From the NCBI RefSeq assembly GCF_000247645.1, contig NZ_AHWA01000002.1, positions 615,709 through 679,708 on the forward strand: 64,000 nucleotides of DNA, read 5' to 3'. Positions 55,526-64,000 of this stretch are shown one piece after another. The DNA is from Salinibacterium sp. PAMC 21357. GTDB taxonomy: Bacteria > Actinomycetota > Actinomycetes > Actinomycetales > Microbacteriaceae. The position numbers were made by a program, and so were the translations under genes. Positions within the stretch are counted from its first letter, which is position 1, and every line of letters begins with the position of its first letter. The notes beneath the pieces were generated by a model. That model worked only from the letters and a program-made list of their open reading frames with translations. It did not search any database and was not told where the DNA came from.

Positions 55526-57001
55526 TCACACCATGCTCAGGACAGTGCCGGGGTCACTCAGAATCGCCCCAACATCGGTGAGGAACCGGGCACCCTGCTC
55601 GCCATCGACGAGCCGGTGATCGAACGACAGACTCAACGTCATGACATCGCGAAGAGCGACCTCACCCTGGTATTCCCATGGCAACTTGCGTACAGCACCC
55701 ATGGCCAAAATCGCGGCTTCACCGGGATTCAGGATGGGGGTGCCAGCATCGATGCCGAAGACACCAACATTGGTGATGGAGATCGTTCCGCCGCTCAGCG
55801 AAGCGGGAGTGGCTTTGCTGGCGCGAGCGTCGCGAGCCATCGTGCCGATCGCCTCGGTCAGCTCAGCGAGCGTCATCGCATCCGCATCCTTCAGATTCGG
55901 AACCATGAGACCCCGCGGTGTTGCCACCGCGATCCCCAGATTTACGTAGCCGAATTCGACGATTTCGTTCGCCTCAGCGTCCCAACGTGAATTCAGCGAC
56001 GGATTGCGCCCGACACCGATGCACAGCGCCTTTGCGATCACCGCAAGCACCGAAGCCGCACTGCCTCCCGCCTTCAAGCGCGCCACGAGTTCGATCGTGC
56101 GCGTCACATCAATCGTCAGAAACTCGGTGACGTGCGGTGCGGTGAAGGCGCTCGTCACCATGGCCGCCGCAGTAGCTTTGCGAACCGACTTGATAGGAGT
56201 TCGCTGCTCGCGTGGCCTACCCGCCATCGTGCCTGACGCGCCGCTTGACGCTGAGCTTGGCGTTGCGCCTTGGTCTGACTTCGAATCGTTCGACGCGACC
56301 GCTGCCGCCCGTGCGGAACCAGACGTGCTGGTGCCAGCGTTTGCGGCGTTCGTGACATCGTCACGAGTGATAACGCCATCTGGCCCGGTGCCCGGAACCC
56401 GCGTGAGGTCTATCCCGAGATCCTGAGCAAGCTTGCGCACCGGCGGAGTGGTCTTCGTACGAGCCTCAGTAGGCGTTACCGAAGTAGGCGTTACAGCAGC
56501 AGGTGCGACCTCAGCCGGAGCAGCATCCGGCGTCTCCGCAGCCACAGCCACAGCCGCTTGCGCTGTGCGCGGCTTACGAGTGGGCCGTTTGCCTGTCTCG
56601 ACCGCAGGACCATAGCCCACCAGCACCGAGTTGCGTTCGGGAGCGGCAGAGACACTCCCGGCCTCTGAACTCTCCGACTGAGCAGCAGGAGCTGCTTTTT
56701 CGGGCTCACTCCCCGCAGCAGCACCGCTGTCGCCAGCACGTCCGCTCTCGCCAGCAGCGCCCTCAAGCTCAAACGTCACAATCCGGCTGCCTACCATCAC
56801 GGTCGCGCCAGGCTCAGCATGAAGCGCCGAAATCTTGCCCGCCAGCGGTGACGGTAACGAGACAATCGCTTTCGCCGTCTCCACTTCAGCAATGGGCTGA
56901 TTCAACGTGACCGTATCGCCAACAGCAACATGCCACTCAACGATCTCAGACTCAGTAAGGCCCTCCCCCAAATCGGGCAAAGCAAACTCCTTGACAACCA
57001 T
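55526..57001 (-). CDS. bkdC: Branched-chain keto-acid dehydrogenase E2 (dihydrolipoamide acyltransferase)
   Basis: 491 residues from the ATG at 57001, with GGAG 8 nt upstream. Lipoyl domain with the modified Lys in VETAKAIVSLPSP, a long Ala/Pro/Thr linker (about 80-185), a peripheral-subunit-binding domain (VRKLAQDLGIDLTRVPGTGP), and the catalytic domain ending in SFDHRLVDGEQGARF. It transfers acyl groups from E1 to CoA. The start overlaps the restored E1beta stop (TGATG). One lipoyl domain only. Confidence 0.93.
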   Translation of the reverse strand: MVVKEFALPDLGEGLTESEIVEWHVAVGDTVTLNQPIAEVETAKAIVSLPSPLAGKISALHAEPGATVMVGSRIVTFELEGAAGESGRAGDSGAAAGSEPEKAAPAAQSESSEAGSVSAAPERNSVLVGYGPAVETGKRPTRKPRTAQAAVAVAAETPDAAPAEVAPAAVTPTSVTPTEARTKTTPPVRKLAQDLGIDLTRVPGTGPDGVITRDDVTNAANAGTSTSGSARAAAVASNDSKSDQGATPSSASSGASGTMAGRPREQRTPIKSVRKATAAAMVTSAFTAPHVTEFLTIDVTRTIELVARLKAGGSAASVLAVIAKALCIGVGRNPSLNSRWDAEANEIVEFGYVNLGIAVATPRGLMVPNLKDADAMTLAELTEAIGTMARDARASKATPASLSGGTISITNVGVFGIDAGTPILNPGEAAILAMGAVRKLPWEYQGEVALRDVMTLSLSFDHRLVDGEQGARFLTDVGAILSDPGTVLSMV

Positions 57002-58001
57002 CACGCGCTCCAACCGGTGAGCGAATTCACACGACCAAGCGCACGATCAACCCCATCAAGAATGCGGTCAAGATCTGGCAAGAAATGATCCTCCAACTTG
57101 CGGCCGGATACGGCACATCAAAACCAGTGATCCGCACCGGAGCCGACTCAAGATAGTAGAAACAGCGGTCAGTCAACGTTGCCGCAATCTCAGCACCCAA
57201 CCCGCCCGATTCCGATGCTTCGTGGGTGATCACGAGCCGCCCCGTCTTCTGCACACTCGCCGCAACAGTGTCGAAGTCGACCGGAGAGAGCGAACGCAAA
57301 TCAATCACCTCAATAGAGATACCGTCATCAGCTGCCGCCACTGCGGCATCCAGAGCGGTAGCAACAAGCGGGCCATACGTCACGAGGGTCACATCCGTTC
57401 CCTCAACGACAACGCGTGCCTTGCCCATGGGCAGACCAACAGCGTCTTCGTCAACGTCGCCCTTGGTCCAATAACGTCGCTTAGGTTCAAAGAACAGCAC
57501 CGGGTCATCCGAAGCAATTGCTTCCCGCAGCATGCTGTGGGCATCCTGCGGAGTAGAACACGTCACCACGCGCAATCCGGCCGTGTGGGCAAAGTACGCC
57601 TCTGGCGATTCAGAGTGGTGCTCAACCGCGCCAATACCTCCGCCATAGGGAACACGAATCGTCAGCGGCATCCGCACATTTCCGGCCGTGCGATAGTGCA
57701 GCTTGGCCACCTGGGCAACAATCTGATCGAAGCCCGGATAAATAAACCCGTCGAATTGAATCTCGCACACCGGGCGATAACCACGGAAGGCAAGCCCAAC
57801 AGCCATGCCAATAATGCCCGCTTCAGCGAGCGGAGTATCGATCACTCGATCAGGCCCGAAGTCGCGCTGGAGTCCATCGGTCACCCGAAAAACGCCACCC
57901 AACTTTCCGATATCTTCACCGAGCAAAACGACCTTGTCATCGTCGGTGAGTGCTCGACGCAGCCCAGAACCGAGAGCTTTTGCGAGAGTTAGCTCAGTCA
58001 T
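57001..58001 (-). CDS. bkdB: Branched-chain keto-acid dehydrogenase E1 beta, frameshifted near 3' end
   Basis: 324 residues in the continuous frame (stop at 57027). E1beta hallmarks: VVLLGEDIGKLGGVFRVT, DTPLAEAGIIGMAVGLA, CEIQFDGFIYPGFDQI, and THEASESGGLGAEIA. The last 25 residues (ASWRIISCQILTAF on) are wrong for the family. Adding one A at 57097-57099 gives LEDHFLPDLDRILDGVDRAL and a stop at 57001 that overlaps the E2 start, which is the normal arrangement. It is therefore a one-base deletion, real or technical. Forms the E1 heterotetramer with the alpha subunit, overlapping it by 4 nt. Confidence 0.9.
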
Positions 58002-59116
58002 TTGTCAAACCCCTCTAGATACGCCTTGTACTGGCTTTTCTGGCGTGCAATTCCTGTGTGCTCCGTGGCGTACACGTTGTCGAACACGCTGAGCGGTTCC
58101 GGGTTCTTGAGCCCGAGGCATCCGGCACGGAACTCTGCCGCCACCTGATCTGCCCGATCTTGGATGGATGCCGCCAGCTCGTCAGTCAGCACCCCTTCAC
58201 TGCGCAAAAAGGCTTCAACCCGCATGATCGGGTCACGCGCTTCCCACTCTTTCGCGACCACAGGGTCGACATAGCGGCTGGGGTCGTCAGAGGTGGTGTG
58301 CGGTCCGCGACGGTACGTGACCGCTTCGATGAACGTGGGGCCACCGCCATTGCGGGCACGATCAAGGGCGCTGCGTGTTGCCGCCATTACGGCGAGAACA
58401 TCGTTGCCATCAACTCGGATGCTCGGGATCCCGAAACCGGGCGCCCGATCGGCAATGGGTCGCTGGGCTTGCAATCCCACCGGCTCAGAAATTGCCCACT
58501 GGTTGTTTTGGCAGAAGAAAATGACGGGAGCTTTAAACGAGGCGGCGAAGATCATTGCCTCGCTGACGTCGCCCTCGCTTGTGGCGCCATCGCCAAAGTA
58601 GGCCACGGCAACGCTGTCAGCGCCATCCATCTTGCAACCGACCGCATAGCCGGTGGCATGCAGAGTTTGAGCGCCGATGATTACTGCCGGCGTTGCCATT
58701 CCGACTGAGAACGGATCCCACCCCGACGCGGCAGTACCGCGCCAGACCCGAACCAGATCGGGCAGCTTAACGCCGCGGCAATAGGCGACAGCGTTCTCGC
58801 GATAGCTGGAGAACACGAAGTCGTCGGGCCGCAAGGTGCGAGCAGAACCGACTTGAGCGGCTTCTTGGCCGAGCAGCGGCGGCCAGAGGCCGAGCTCGCC
58901 CTGACGTTGCAGGGCCGTGGCTTCGGTGTCGATGCGGCGAACAATGATGAGGTCTTCATAGAGGCTCGCGAGCTGGTCACCAGTCACATCCGATACCCAA
59001 GGATCGTAAAGGTCATCGGCCAGCCGAATTCCTTGCGGGTCAAGAAGCTGAACGAACTCAGGGTTCTGCTTCTTTTCCCCAGTTTTTTGGGCTTTTGCGG
59101 GCACGGTAGTACTCAT
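57998..59116 (-). CDS. bkdA: Branched-chain keto-acid dehydrogenase E1 alpha
   Basis: 372 residues from the ATG at 59116, which follows GGAGGAA; the frame is open further upstream without a better start. ThDP-binding features: AVAYFGDGATSEGDVSEAM with FFCQNNQWAIS (GDG to NN motif) and the phosphorylation-loop-like region YRRGPHTTSDDPSRYV. Decarboxylates branched-chain 2-keto acids. First gene of bkdABC, divergent from the FAD dehydrogenase gene. No E3 gene is in the window. Confidence 0.94.
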   Translation of the reverse strand: MSTTVPAKAQKTGEKKQNPEFVQLLDPQGIRLADDLYDPWVSDVTGDQLASLYEDLIIVRRIDTEATALQRQGELGLWPPLLGQEAAQVGSARTLRPDDFVFSSYRENAVAYCRGVKLPDLVRVWRGTAASGWDPFSVGMATPAVIIGAQTLHATGYAVGCKMDGADSVAVAYFGDGATSEGDVSEAMIFAASFKAPVIFFCQNNQWAISEPVGLQAQRPIADRAPGFGIPSIRVDGNDVLAVMAATRSALDRARNGGGPTFIEAVTYRRGPHTTSDDPSRYVDPVVAKEWEARDPIMRVEAFLRSEGVLTDELAASIQDRADQVAAEFRAGCLGLKNPEPLSVFDNVYATEHTGIARQKSQYKAYLEGFDK

Positions 59117-59335
59117 CGTTCCTCCGATCTGCTGTTGCGCCTGCAGGTAAGCCGCGCTCGAGCGATCCTCACAACCGTGGTTGGTAAACCACCAGTTGAC
59201 CCAAGCCTCGTCGCTCGGAGTTATTTTGACCGTACCTACACACCGCACCGTGCACAAGGTGCCACACGAAAGTTGCCATCAAATTGCCGGATGACGCGGC
59301 ATACTGTCAGCAAGTCGGTGTCAAAGGAGCCACAC

Positions 59336-61030
59336 ATGGCGCAGTCGCGCGAACTCGATGCAATCGTTGTCGGAGCGGGCCTTTCTGGGCTTGTTGCCGC
59401 CGCCGAGCTCATTGCTGCAGGCAAGAGGGTCGCCGTTGTCGAGCAAGAGCCTGAGGCCAGCTTGGGTGGTCAAGCGTGGTGGTCTTTTGGCGGACTCTTT
59501 CTTATCGACTCTCCCGAGCAGCGCCGCATGGGCATCAAAGACTCTCTGGAGCTGGCACGTCAAGACTGGTTTGGCACGGCTGGTTTTGATCGCGAAGAAG
59601 ATGAATGGCCCCGACTTTGGGCCGAGGCCTACCTCGAGTTTGCTGCTGGCGAAAAACGATCGTGGCTGCTCGAACGCGGTGTTGGCTTCTTTCCCGTTGT
59701 CGGTTGGGCAGAGCGTGGGGGTTACACGGCGCTCGGACACGGCAACTCGGTGCCGCGCTTTCATGTGACGTGGGGCACCGGTCCTGCCGTCGTTCAGCCG
59801 TTTATCGATGCGGTTCGCCAGGGCGTTATTGACGGTTTAGCCACGCTGCACTTTCGCCACCGCGTCGATGAACTGGTCGTTGAGAACGGCGCAGTCGTCG
59901 GAGTGCGCGGTGCCATTTTGGCTGCGGATGATGCTGCCAGGGGCGCGGAAAGCAACCGCACCGTGGTTGGCAGTTGTGAGCTTCGTGCTCCCGCCACGAT
60001 TGTGACGAGCGGTGGCATCGGCGGCAATCACGAACTCGTGCGCGCCCAATGGCCGGCGCGACTCGGGCCTGCGCCCAAAAAACTGTTGAGCGGGGTCCCC
60101 GCCCACGTCGATGGACGGATGCTCGGCATCAGCCACAAGGCCGGCGCTCGACTGATTAACGGCGACCGCATGTGGCACTACGTTGAGGGAATTCACAATT
60201 GGGATCCGGTGTGGCCCCGCCACGGCATCCGCATTCTGCCTGGCCCCTCAAGTGTGTGGCTCGATGCGACAGGTCACCGATTGCCGACGCCCCTATTTCC
60301 TGGTTTTGACACTCTGGGCACTCTCGAACACATTCTCAGCACCGGCTACGAACACTCGTGGTTCGTGCTCACTCAAGCGATCATCGAGAAAGAGTTCGCG
60401 CTCTCGGGCAGCGAACAGAACCCCGACCTGACCGGCAAGAGCGTGCGCGAACTCCTCAAACAGCGGCTCGGCACGGGAGCTGCGGCCCCCGTCGAAGCAT
60501 TCAAGAAGCACGGCGCCGACTTTGTTGTCGCCGAAACTCTCGACGAATTGCTTCATGGCATGCAGGCCATCACCCCAGATGTCGCTATCGACAGCGCGCA
60601 GGTTCGACTCGAGATTGAGGCCCGCGATCGCGAGCTCACCAACCCATTCTCGAAAGACTCCCAGATCAACGCAATTCGTCAAGCGCGCAACTACCGAGGC
60701 GACAAACTCATCCGGGTGGCCAAGCCTCACCGCATTCTGGATCCGAAGGCCGGGCCACTGATTGCGGTCAGACTGAATATCTTGACCCGCAAAAGTTTGG
60801 GCGGCATCCAGACCGATCTAGAGGCGCGGGCCCTCAACGCGGATGGTGCACCACTCCCGGGGCTGTGGGCGGCCGGTGAGGCGAGCGGGTTTGGCGGCGG
60901 CGGTATGCATGGCTATCGCGCTCTCGAGGGAACATTCTTGGGCGGCTGTCTCTTTAGCGGCCGGGCCGCTGGTCGAAGCGTCGTGGCGCGTTTAGCATCC
61001 GGCGAGACCGGGCATTCGTCGAGTGAATAA
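59336..61030 (+). CDS. FAD-dependent dehydrogenase (KstD/fumarate-reductase-like)
   Basis: 564 residues from the ATG at 59336, 7 nt after AAAGGAG; the frame is open far upstream, antisense to bkdA. N-terminal dinucleotide fold IVVGAGLSGLVAAAELIAAG, then VAVVEQEPEASLGGQAWWSFGG, and the C-terminal FAD-binding GEASGFGGGGMHGYRALEGT match the FAD_binding_2 dehydrogenases related to 3-ketosteroid delta1-dehydrogenase. Substrate unknown. Monocistronic, divergent from the bkd operon. Confidence 0.87.
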   Translation: MAQSRELDAIVVGAGLSGLVAAAELIAAGKRVAVVEQEPEASLGGQAWWSFGGLFLIDSPEQRRMGIKDSLELARQDWFGTAGFDREEDEWPRLWAEAYLEFAAGEKRSWLLERGVGFFPVVGWAERGGYTALGHGNSVPRFHVTWGTGPAVVQPFIDAVRQGVIDGLATLHFRHRVDELVVENGAVVGVRGAILAADDAARGAESNRTVVGSCELRAPATIVTSGGIGGNHELVRAQWPARLGPAPKKLLSGVPAHVDGRMLGISHKAGARLINGDRMWHYVEGIHNWDPVWPRHGIRILPGPSSVWLDATGHRLPTPLFPGFDTLGTLEHILSTGYEHSWFVLTQAIIEKEFALSGSEQNPDLTGKSVRELLKQRLGTGAAAPVEAFKKHGADFVVAETLDELLHGMQAITPDVAIDSAQVRLEIEARDRELTNPFSKDSQINAIRQARNYRGDKLIRVAKPHRILDPKAGPLIAVRLNILTRKSLGGIQTDLEARALNADGAPLPGLWAAGEASGFGGGGMHGYRALEGTFLGGCLFSGRAAGRSVVARLASGETGHSSSE

Positions 61031-61067
61031 TTATCACCACCTCTAACTTGGCCAGTACACTCGCAGG

Positions 61068-61846
61068 GTGACTGACTCATCAACTCCCCTTCCCCCTGCC
61101 GGCTGGTATCCCGACCCCGCGGGAGGCGCTGCGCCCCGCTGGTGGAACGGAAAAATGTGGGCCGCCGCGAACGTGATTCCCGCCGACGCGACGCCGCTGC
61201 CGAGCGCTGCCGCCCCAACCTCGACGCCGCCCGTTGCGAGCCCGCCGGTCGCCAGCCCGCCAGCCGCAACCCCGCTGGCCGTATCGCCGCCAGCAATACC
61301 GCCGATAGCCACACCATCGTCAACGCAGTTCGCTGCCGCCCCTTATTCAGCCAACGCGCCGGCCGCAAACTACTCCTACGCAGCTCCTGTTACAGCGCAG
61401 AATGCCGCCGGGAACACAAACACGTGGCAAATCTGGTTGATCGTCCTTTTGCCATTACTCTCGCTCTTCAGCATATTTCTGATCAATACGGATGCTCTGT
61501 TGGCTGCGCCGACTGACGGCACGTTCGAGGCGGAACTCGGGATGTATTCCGATCCCGGTTATCTGTCGTCACGATTTCTGGTTGGCTGCTGTACTTTGCC
61601 AGCATTCCGTTGGCGATCTTTGATCGCCGAACGCTCAGTGCGCGCGGTGTCGACTCGCCATTCCATTGGGCATTCATCTTGATCGGCAACATCGTTTACG
61701 TGATTGGTCGTTCCGTTGTCGTGCGCAGCCGCACGGGGCAAGGCCTCGCGCCGCTGTGGGTATGGATCGCAACCCAAGTGTTGGGAATTATCGTGACAAT
61801 TGCGTTCATCGTGAACATTGTCTCTGCCATGGTCAACAGCTTCTAA
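61068..61846 (+). pseudogene. DUF2510 membrane protein, frameshifted
   Basis: The first frame starts at a GTG (61068) with a DUF2510 domain (AGWYPDPAGGAAPRWWNGKMW), then a long Pro/Ala/Ser linker and one membrane helix (about 122-143). It loses sense after about 61555 and stops at 61682. A second frame, restored by one added base, continues with SGWLLYFASIPLAIFDRRTL, GLAPLWVWIATQVLGIIV and more membrane segments to 61846. The repaired protein has 259 residues. Its stop is directly adjacent to the stop of the convergent gene. Confidence 0.8.
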
Positions 61847-62527
61847 CTAGCGGGCCACCGACCAAGCGCGGCGCTTCACGAGCACGTGCCCGCGCTTGGT
61901 CGTCAACCGCGTCCACGCACCGGATTCGAAAATCGAAGCCGCTTCGTCATCGCCGAGAAAGCCAAGACTGACCGCGGCAAAACCGGCACCGGCGGGCAAG
62001 TAATCAGGTTCGTCGAGCGGTCGGCCCCACACTTCGGTGCGCACTTTATGCACGATTGCTTCCCCGACGCCGTCGGGAATCGCGCTGGCGACCTCTTCGA
62101 TTCCTTCGCGCGCCGCTTGCTCGAGAACCTCGCTCGACACTGAATCGATGGCCGCCCAGCCACCGCGCGGGGGCGTGATGGCCGCCCACGTGACGGTGCT
62201 GACGCTCATCGGCAAGCTCACTGTGATGGGTTCCCCAAAAGTGTCGGCCGAGGCTTCGACGGCGCTCTCGATGCGACCGAGGAGGGAACGCACCGGCACT
62301 ACTGCATCAAAATCGTCTTTCGATGCCAGCGCGAAGGTGCGGAGCCCAAGGACAGTGGGGCTTTGGTCGAGCAGTCCAGCGGGGTGCAGCACAGATACGT
62401 AGACGGCCAAGACGCCAGCACCACCAATAAGGCGCACCGAGCCCTCGTCGACGCGAGCAGCGCGGCCCAAGAAGACCTGCAGATCACCCAGGGCAAGGGA
62501 ATCCACCAAAGTAAACGATCCAGTCAT
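61847..62527 (-). CDS. Actinobacterial protein of unknown function
   Basis: 226 residues, soluble, starting MTGSFTLVDSLALGDL. Features a hydrophobic beta-rich first half (LIGGAGVLAVYVSVLHPAG) and ITPPRGGWAAIDSVSSEVL in the middle, which reads like a conserved core. The C-terminus is basic (LTTKRGHVLVKRRAWSVAR). No known family. It is divergent from tesB with 19 bp between the starts, so the promoters overlap. Confidence 0.75.
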   Translation of the reverse strand: MTGSFTLVDSLALGDLQVFLGRAARVDEGSVRLIGGAGVLAVYVSVLHPAGLLDQSPTVLGLRTFALASKDDFDAVVPVRSLLGRIESAVEASADTFGEPITVSLPMSVSTVTWAAITPPRGGWAAIDSVSSEVLEQAAREGIEEVASAIPDGVGEAIVHKVRTEVWGRPLDEPDYLPAGAGFAAVSLGFLGDDEAASIFESGAWTRLTTKRGHVLVKRRAWSVAR

Positions 62528-62546
62528 AGGCCTCTAAACTACAGGC

Positions 62547-63413
62547 ATGAGCGACCCTATGTCTGGGCTTCTAACTGCCCTCGATCTGACCGACACCGGC
62601 GCACGAACAAATGAAGACATTTTTACTGGACCAAGCCAATGGATGCCGCAGGGGCGAGTGTTCGGCGGGCAAGTGCTTGCGCAGGCTCTCGTTGCCGCTC
62701 AGCGCACTCTCGCTGCAGACCGAATCGTGCACTCAATGCACGGCTATTTCTTGCGCCCCGGAGATATCAACCTCCCCATAACGTTCTCGGTGGATCGCAT
62801 TCACGACGGCCGATCCTTTTCAACCCGGCGCACCCAGGCCTATCAGGATGGGGTTCCGATCCTTTCGGCGATCGCCTCATTCCAAGACGAGGATGAGGGG
62901 CTCGATCACCAAATCGAGATGCCGAGCGATTTGCCTGACCCCGAGTCGCTGCCGACTACCGCAGAATCGTTGGCGGAGCTCGATCATCCGGTTGCCCGGT
63001 ATTGGGCATCCGAGCGCCCCTTTGACATGCGCTACGTTCCTTCTCCGATTTTTATTTCGGTTGAGGGCGGCCATGTTGCCCATCAGGCTGTGTGGCTCAA
63101 ATCTGTTGGTCCTATGCCTGATGACATGAATTTGCATCGAGCAGCCCTTGCGTACGCCAGTGATTATTCGATTCTTGAGTCGATCATGCGACGCCATGGT
63201 CTGGCCTGGGCGACTCCCGGCATCAAGGTGGCCAGCCTTGACCACGCCATGTGGTGGCACCGTGAGGCTCGCGTTGACGAGTGGTTGCTCTACGTTCAGG
63301 AGTCGCCAAACGCGATTGGCGGGCGTGGTCTTTCGCTGGGGCGCATCTACGATCGCGCCGGCCGACTTATCGCCAGCGTCGCGCAAGAGGGCATGGTGCG
63401 CCCGCCCCGCTAG
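62547..63413 (+). CDS. tesB: Acyl-CoA thioesterase II (TesB family)
   Basis: 288 residues with the double hot-dog fold of TesB: QGRVFGGQVLAQALVAA, HSMHGYFLRPGD, DGRSFSTRRTQAYQ, then AYASDYSILE with the catalytic Asp, and the C-terminal SVAQEGMVR with the catalytic Gln. It hydrolyses medium and long acyl-CoAs to fatty acid and CoA. The start follows a purine-poor leader in a 19-bp divergent gap. Confidence 0.94.
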   Translation: MSDPMSGLLTALDLTDTGARTNEDIFTGPSQWMPQGRVFGGQVLAQALVAAQRTLAADRIVHSMHGYFLRPGDINLPITFSVDRIHDGRSFSTRRTQAYQDGVPILSAIASFQDEDEGLDHQIEMPSDLPDPESLPTTAESLAELDHPVARYWASERPFDMRYVPSPIFISVEGGHVAHQAVWLKSVGPMPDDMNLHRAALAYASDYSILESIMRRHGLAWATPGIKVASLDHAMWWHREARVDEWLLYVQESPNAIGGRGLSLGRIYDRAGRLIASVAQEGMVRPPR

Positions 63414-63755
63414 GTTGTGTCAACCCGCTTGCCTAGACGAAAACTAGACCTCCTAATGTAACAACTAGGCAACAAAAGTGACCCTCCTCGATGCCTGCTG
63501 TGCCGCGGATCGGTCAACCGACACTCCCGGTTATGTCCCCAATTTGGCCGACGTGAACCTGCATAAATACCGCAAAAAGGTTACGTTTGTTTACGGCCCG
63601 GTTCTCGGTGCGCCATATTCGGCGCTGTGAACGGGTGCTACGAATTCAGGCCGCGCGCGCCATCCCGCTAGTTGGGTTGACGCTCGTACGGTTGTTTCGC
63701 ACTGGAACCATTCCGACAATGTTTCCCCTTCTCATCTGGCTCAATTGGGAGCCAC
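63414..63755. other. Upstream region of the ABC ATPase remnant
   Basis: A 342-bp interval without a gene. It holds AT-richer patches (AATGTAACAACTAGG near 63456; GTTACGTTTGTTTACGG near 63580) that could be promoter or regulator sites, and CCTAG/CTAGG half-sites around 63435-63475. I see no strong -35/-10 pair. Confidence 0.4.
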
Positions 63756-63974
63756 ATGACTAGCAAGGTGCCTGCAACCCGGACCGTAACCGAGAAGAGC
63801 AAAGCCCAAATGGTGCCGAGCACTCAGGAGAACGTGACCGAAGAAATAGCAGTCAGCGCCAAGAACCTCTATAAGGTCTTCGGCCGCCGCCCGAAAGAAG
63901 CAGTCGAGCGACTCCAGCACGGGGCCTCTCGAGACGAGATCACAGAACTGGGCACTGCTGCCGTTATCGACTGA
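63756..63974 (+). pseudogene. proV: Truncated ProV/OpuAA-like ABC transporter ATPase
   Basis: 72 codons, start ATG 63756 after TGGGAG. VSAKNLYKVFGRRPKEAVERL and ELGTAAVID are the characteristic N-terminal lead of glycine-betaine/proline ABC ATPases (ProV/OpuAA). In intact proteins this leads within about 20 residues to the Walker A motif. Here a TGA follows AVID at 63972, and none of the other frames to the window end (26 bp) continues the family. It is probably a broken or truncated gene, but the window ends too soon to see whether the rest follows. Confidence 0.65.
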
Positions 63975-64000
63975 GACTGCCAAGGCACACAGGGGATAGG

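Noticed and set aside
58853..59335. Upstream extension of the FAD dehydrogenase frame
   Set aside because: It is antisense to bkdA, and the ATG at 59336 has AAAGGAG and begins the dinucleotide fold.

Overview
The window is a stretch of a high-GC actinobacterial chromosome, most likely from Microbacteriaceae (a Salinibacterium/Rhodoglobus/Cryobacterium-type organism). Grounds: two clpP genes plus clpX and tig near one another, DUF2510 and SCO7613-type membrane proteins, an M3 peptidase, an actinobacterial aminopeptidase N, a SARP regulator, and a leucine-catabolic operon ordered like the mycobacterial accD1-accA1-fadE19-maoC-citE locus. The genus is inferred; family-level placement is firmer.

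Layout. 1-4.3 kb: end of a lipoprotein gene, a secreted PKD-like protein, a frameshifted methyltransferase and a Dcp-type M3 peptidase. 4.8-12.2 kb: the proteostasis block clpX, clpP2, clpP1, tig (all minus strand), interrupted by a plus-strand copper-handling set (membrane protein, YcnI/DUF1775, CopC) and a TPR protein, followed by tRNA-Pro(UGG) and tRNA-Gly(UCC). 12.3-20.7 kb: esterase, small membrane protein, DUF2510 protein, giant SCO7613-type membrane protein, a two-component system and Dps. 20.7-28.7 kb: a tight minus operon rpiB-nei-paiB-like-amidohydrolase, then pepN, mscS and truncated haemoglobin.

28.7-46.6 kb is an accessory region. It contains three direct copies of the haemoglobin gene (one intact, two broken) on its left and two direct copies of the citE 3' end (one truncated, one intact) on its right. 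Between the repeats lie a secreted protein, a SARP/AfsR-type regulator with two lipoprotein genes each preceded by 11-bp-spaced TGTGAG repeats, a Fic protein, a thioredoxin-like protein, coding relics, a KAP-family NTPase facing a Gabija-type pair (OLD-family ATPase/TOPRIM nuclease plus UvrD-like helicase), and a one-TM coiled-coil protein. No integrase or insertion sequence was recognised. The repeats suggest stepwise additive integration of DNA from related strains.

46.6-59.1 kb: the leucine/branched-chain degradation region. The accD-accA-acd-maoC-citE operon has 1-4-nt overlaps and faces a TetR regulator across two palindromes. After a secreted protein, an unknown gene and lspA comes the branched-chain keto-acid dehydrogenase set (E1alpha, E1beta, E2). 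Together they would take leucine-derived keto acid to acetyl-CoA and acetoacetate. 59.3-64 kb: FAD-dependent dehydrogenase, a frameshifted DUF2510 membrane protein, an unknown protein, TesB-type thioesterase and a truncated ProV-like ABC ATPase.

Four otherwise normal genes (methyltransferase, lspA, E1beta, DUF2510 protein) are each restored by adding exactly one base. This points to single-base deletions in the sequence itself, so gene ends at these places should be treated with caution.
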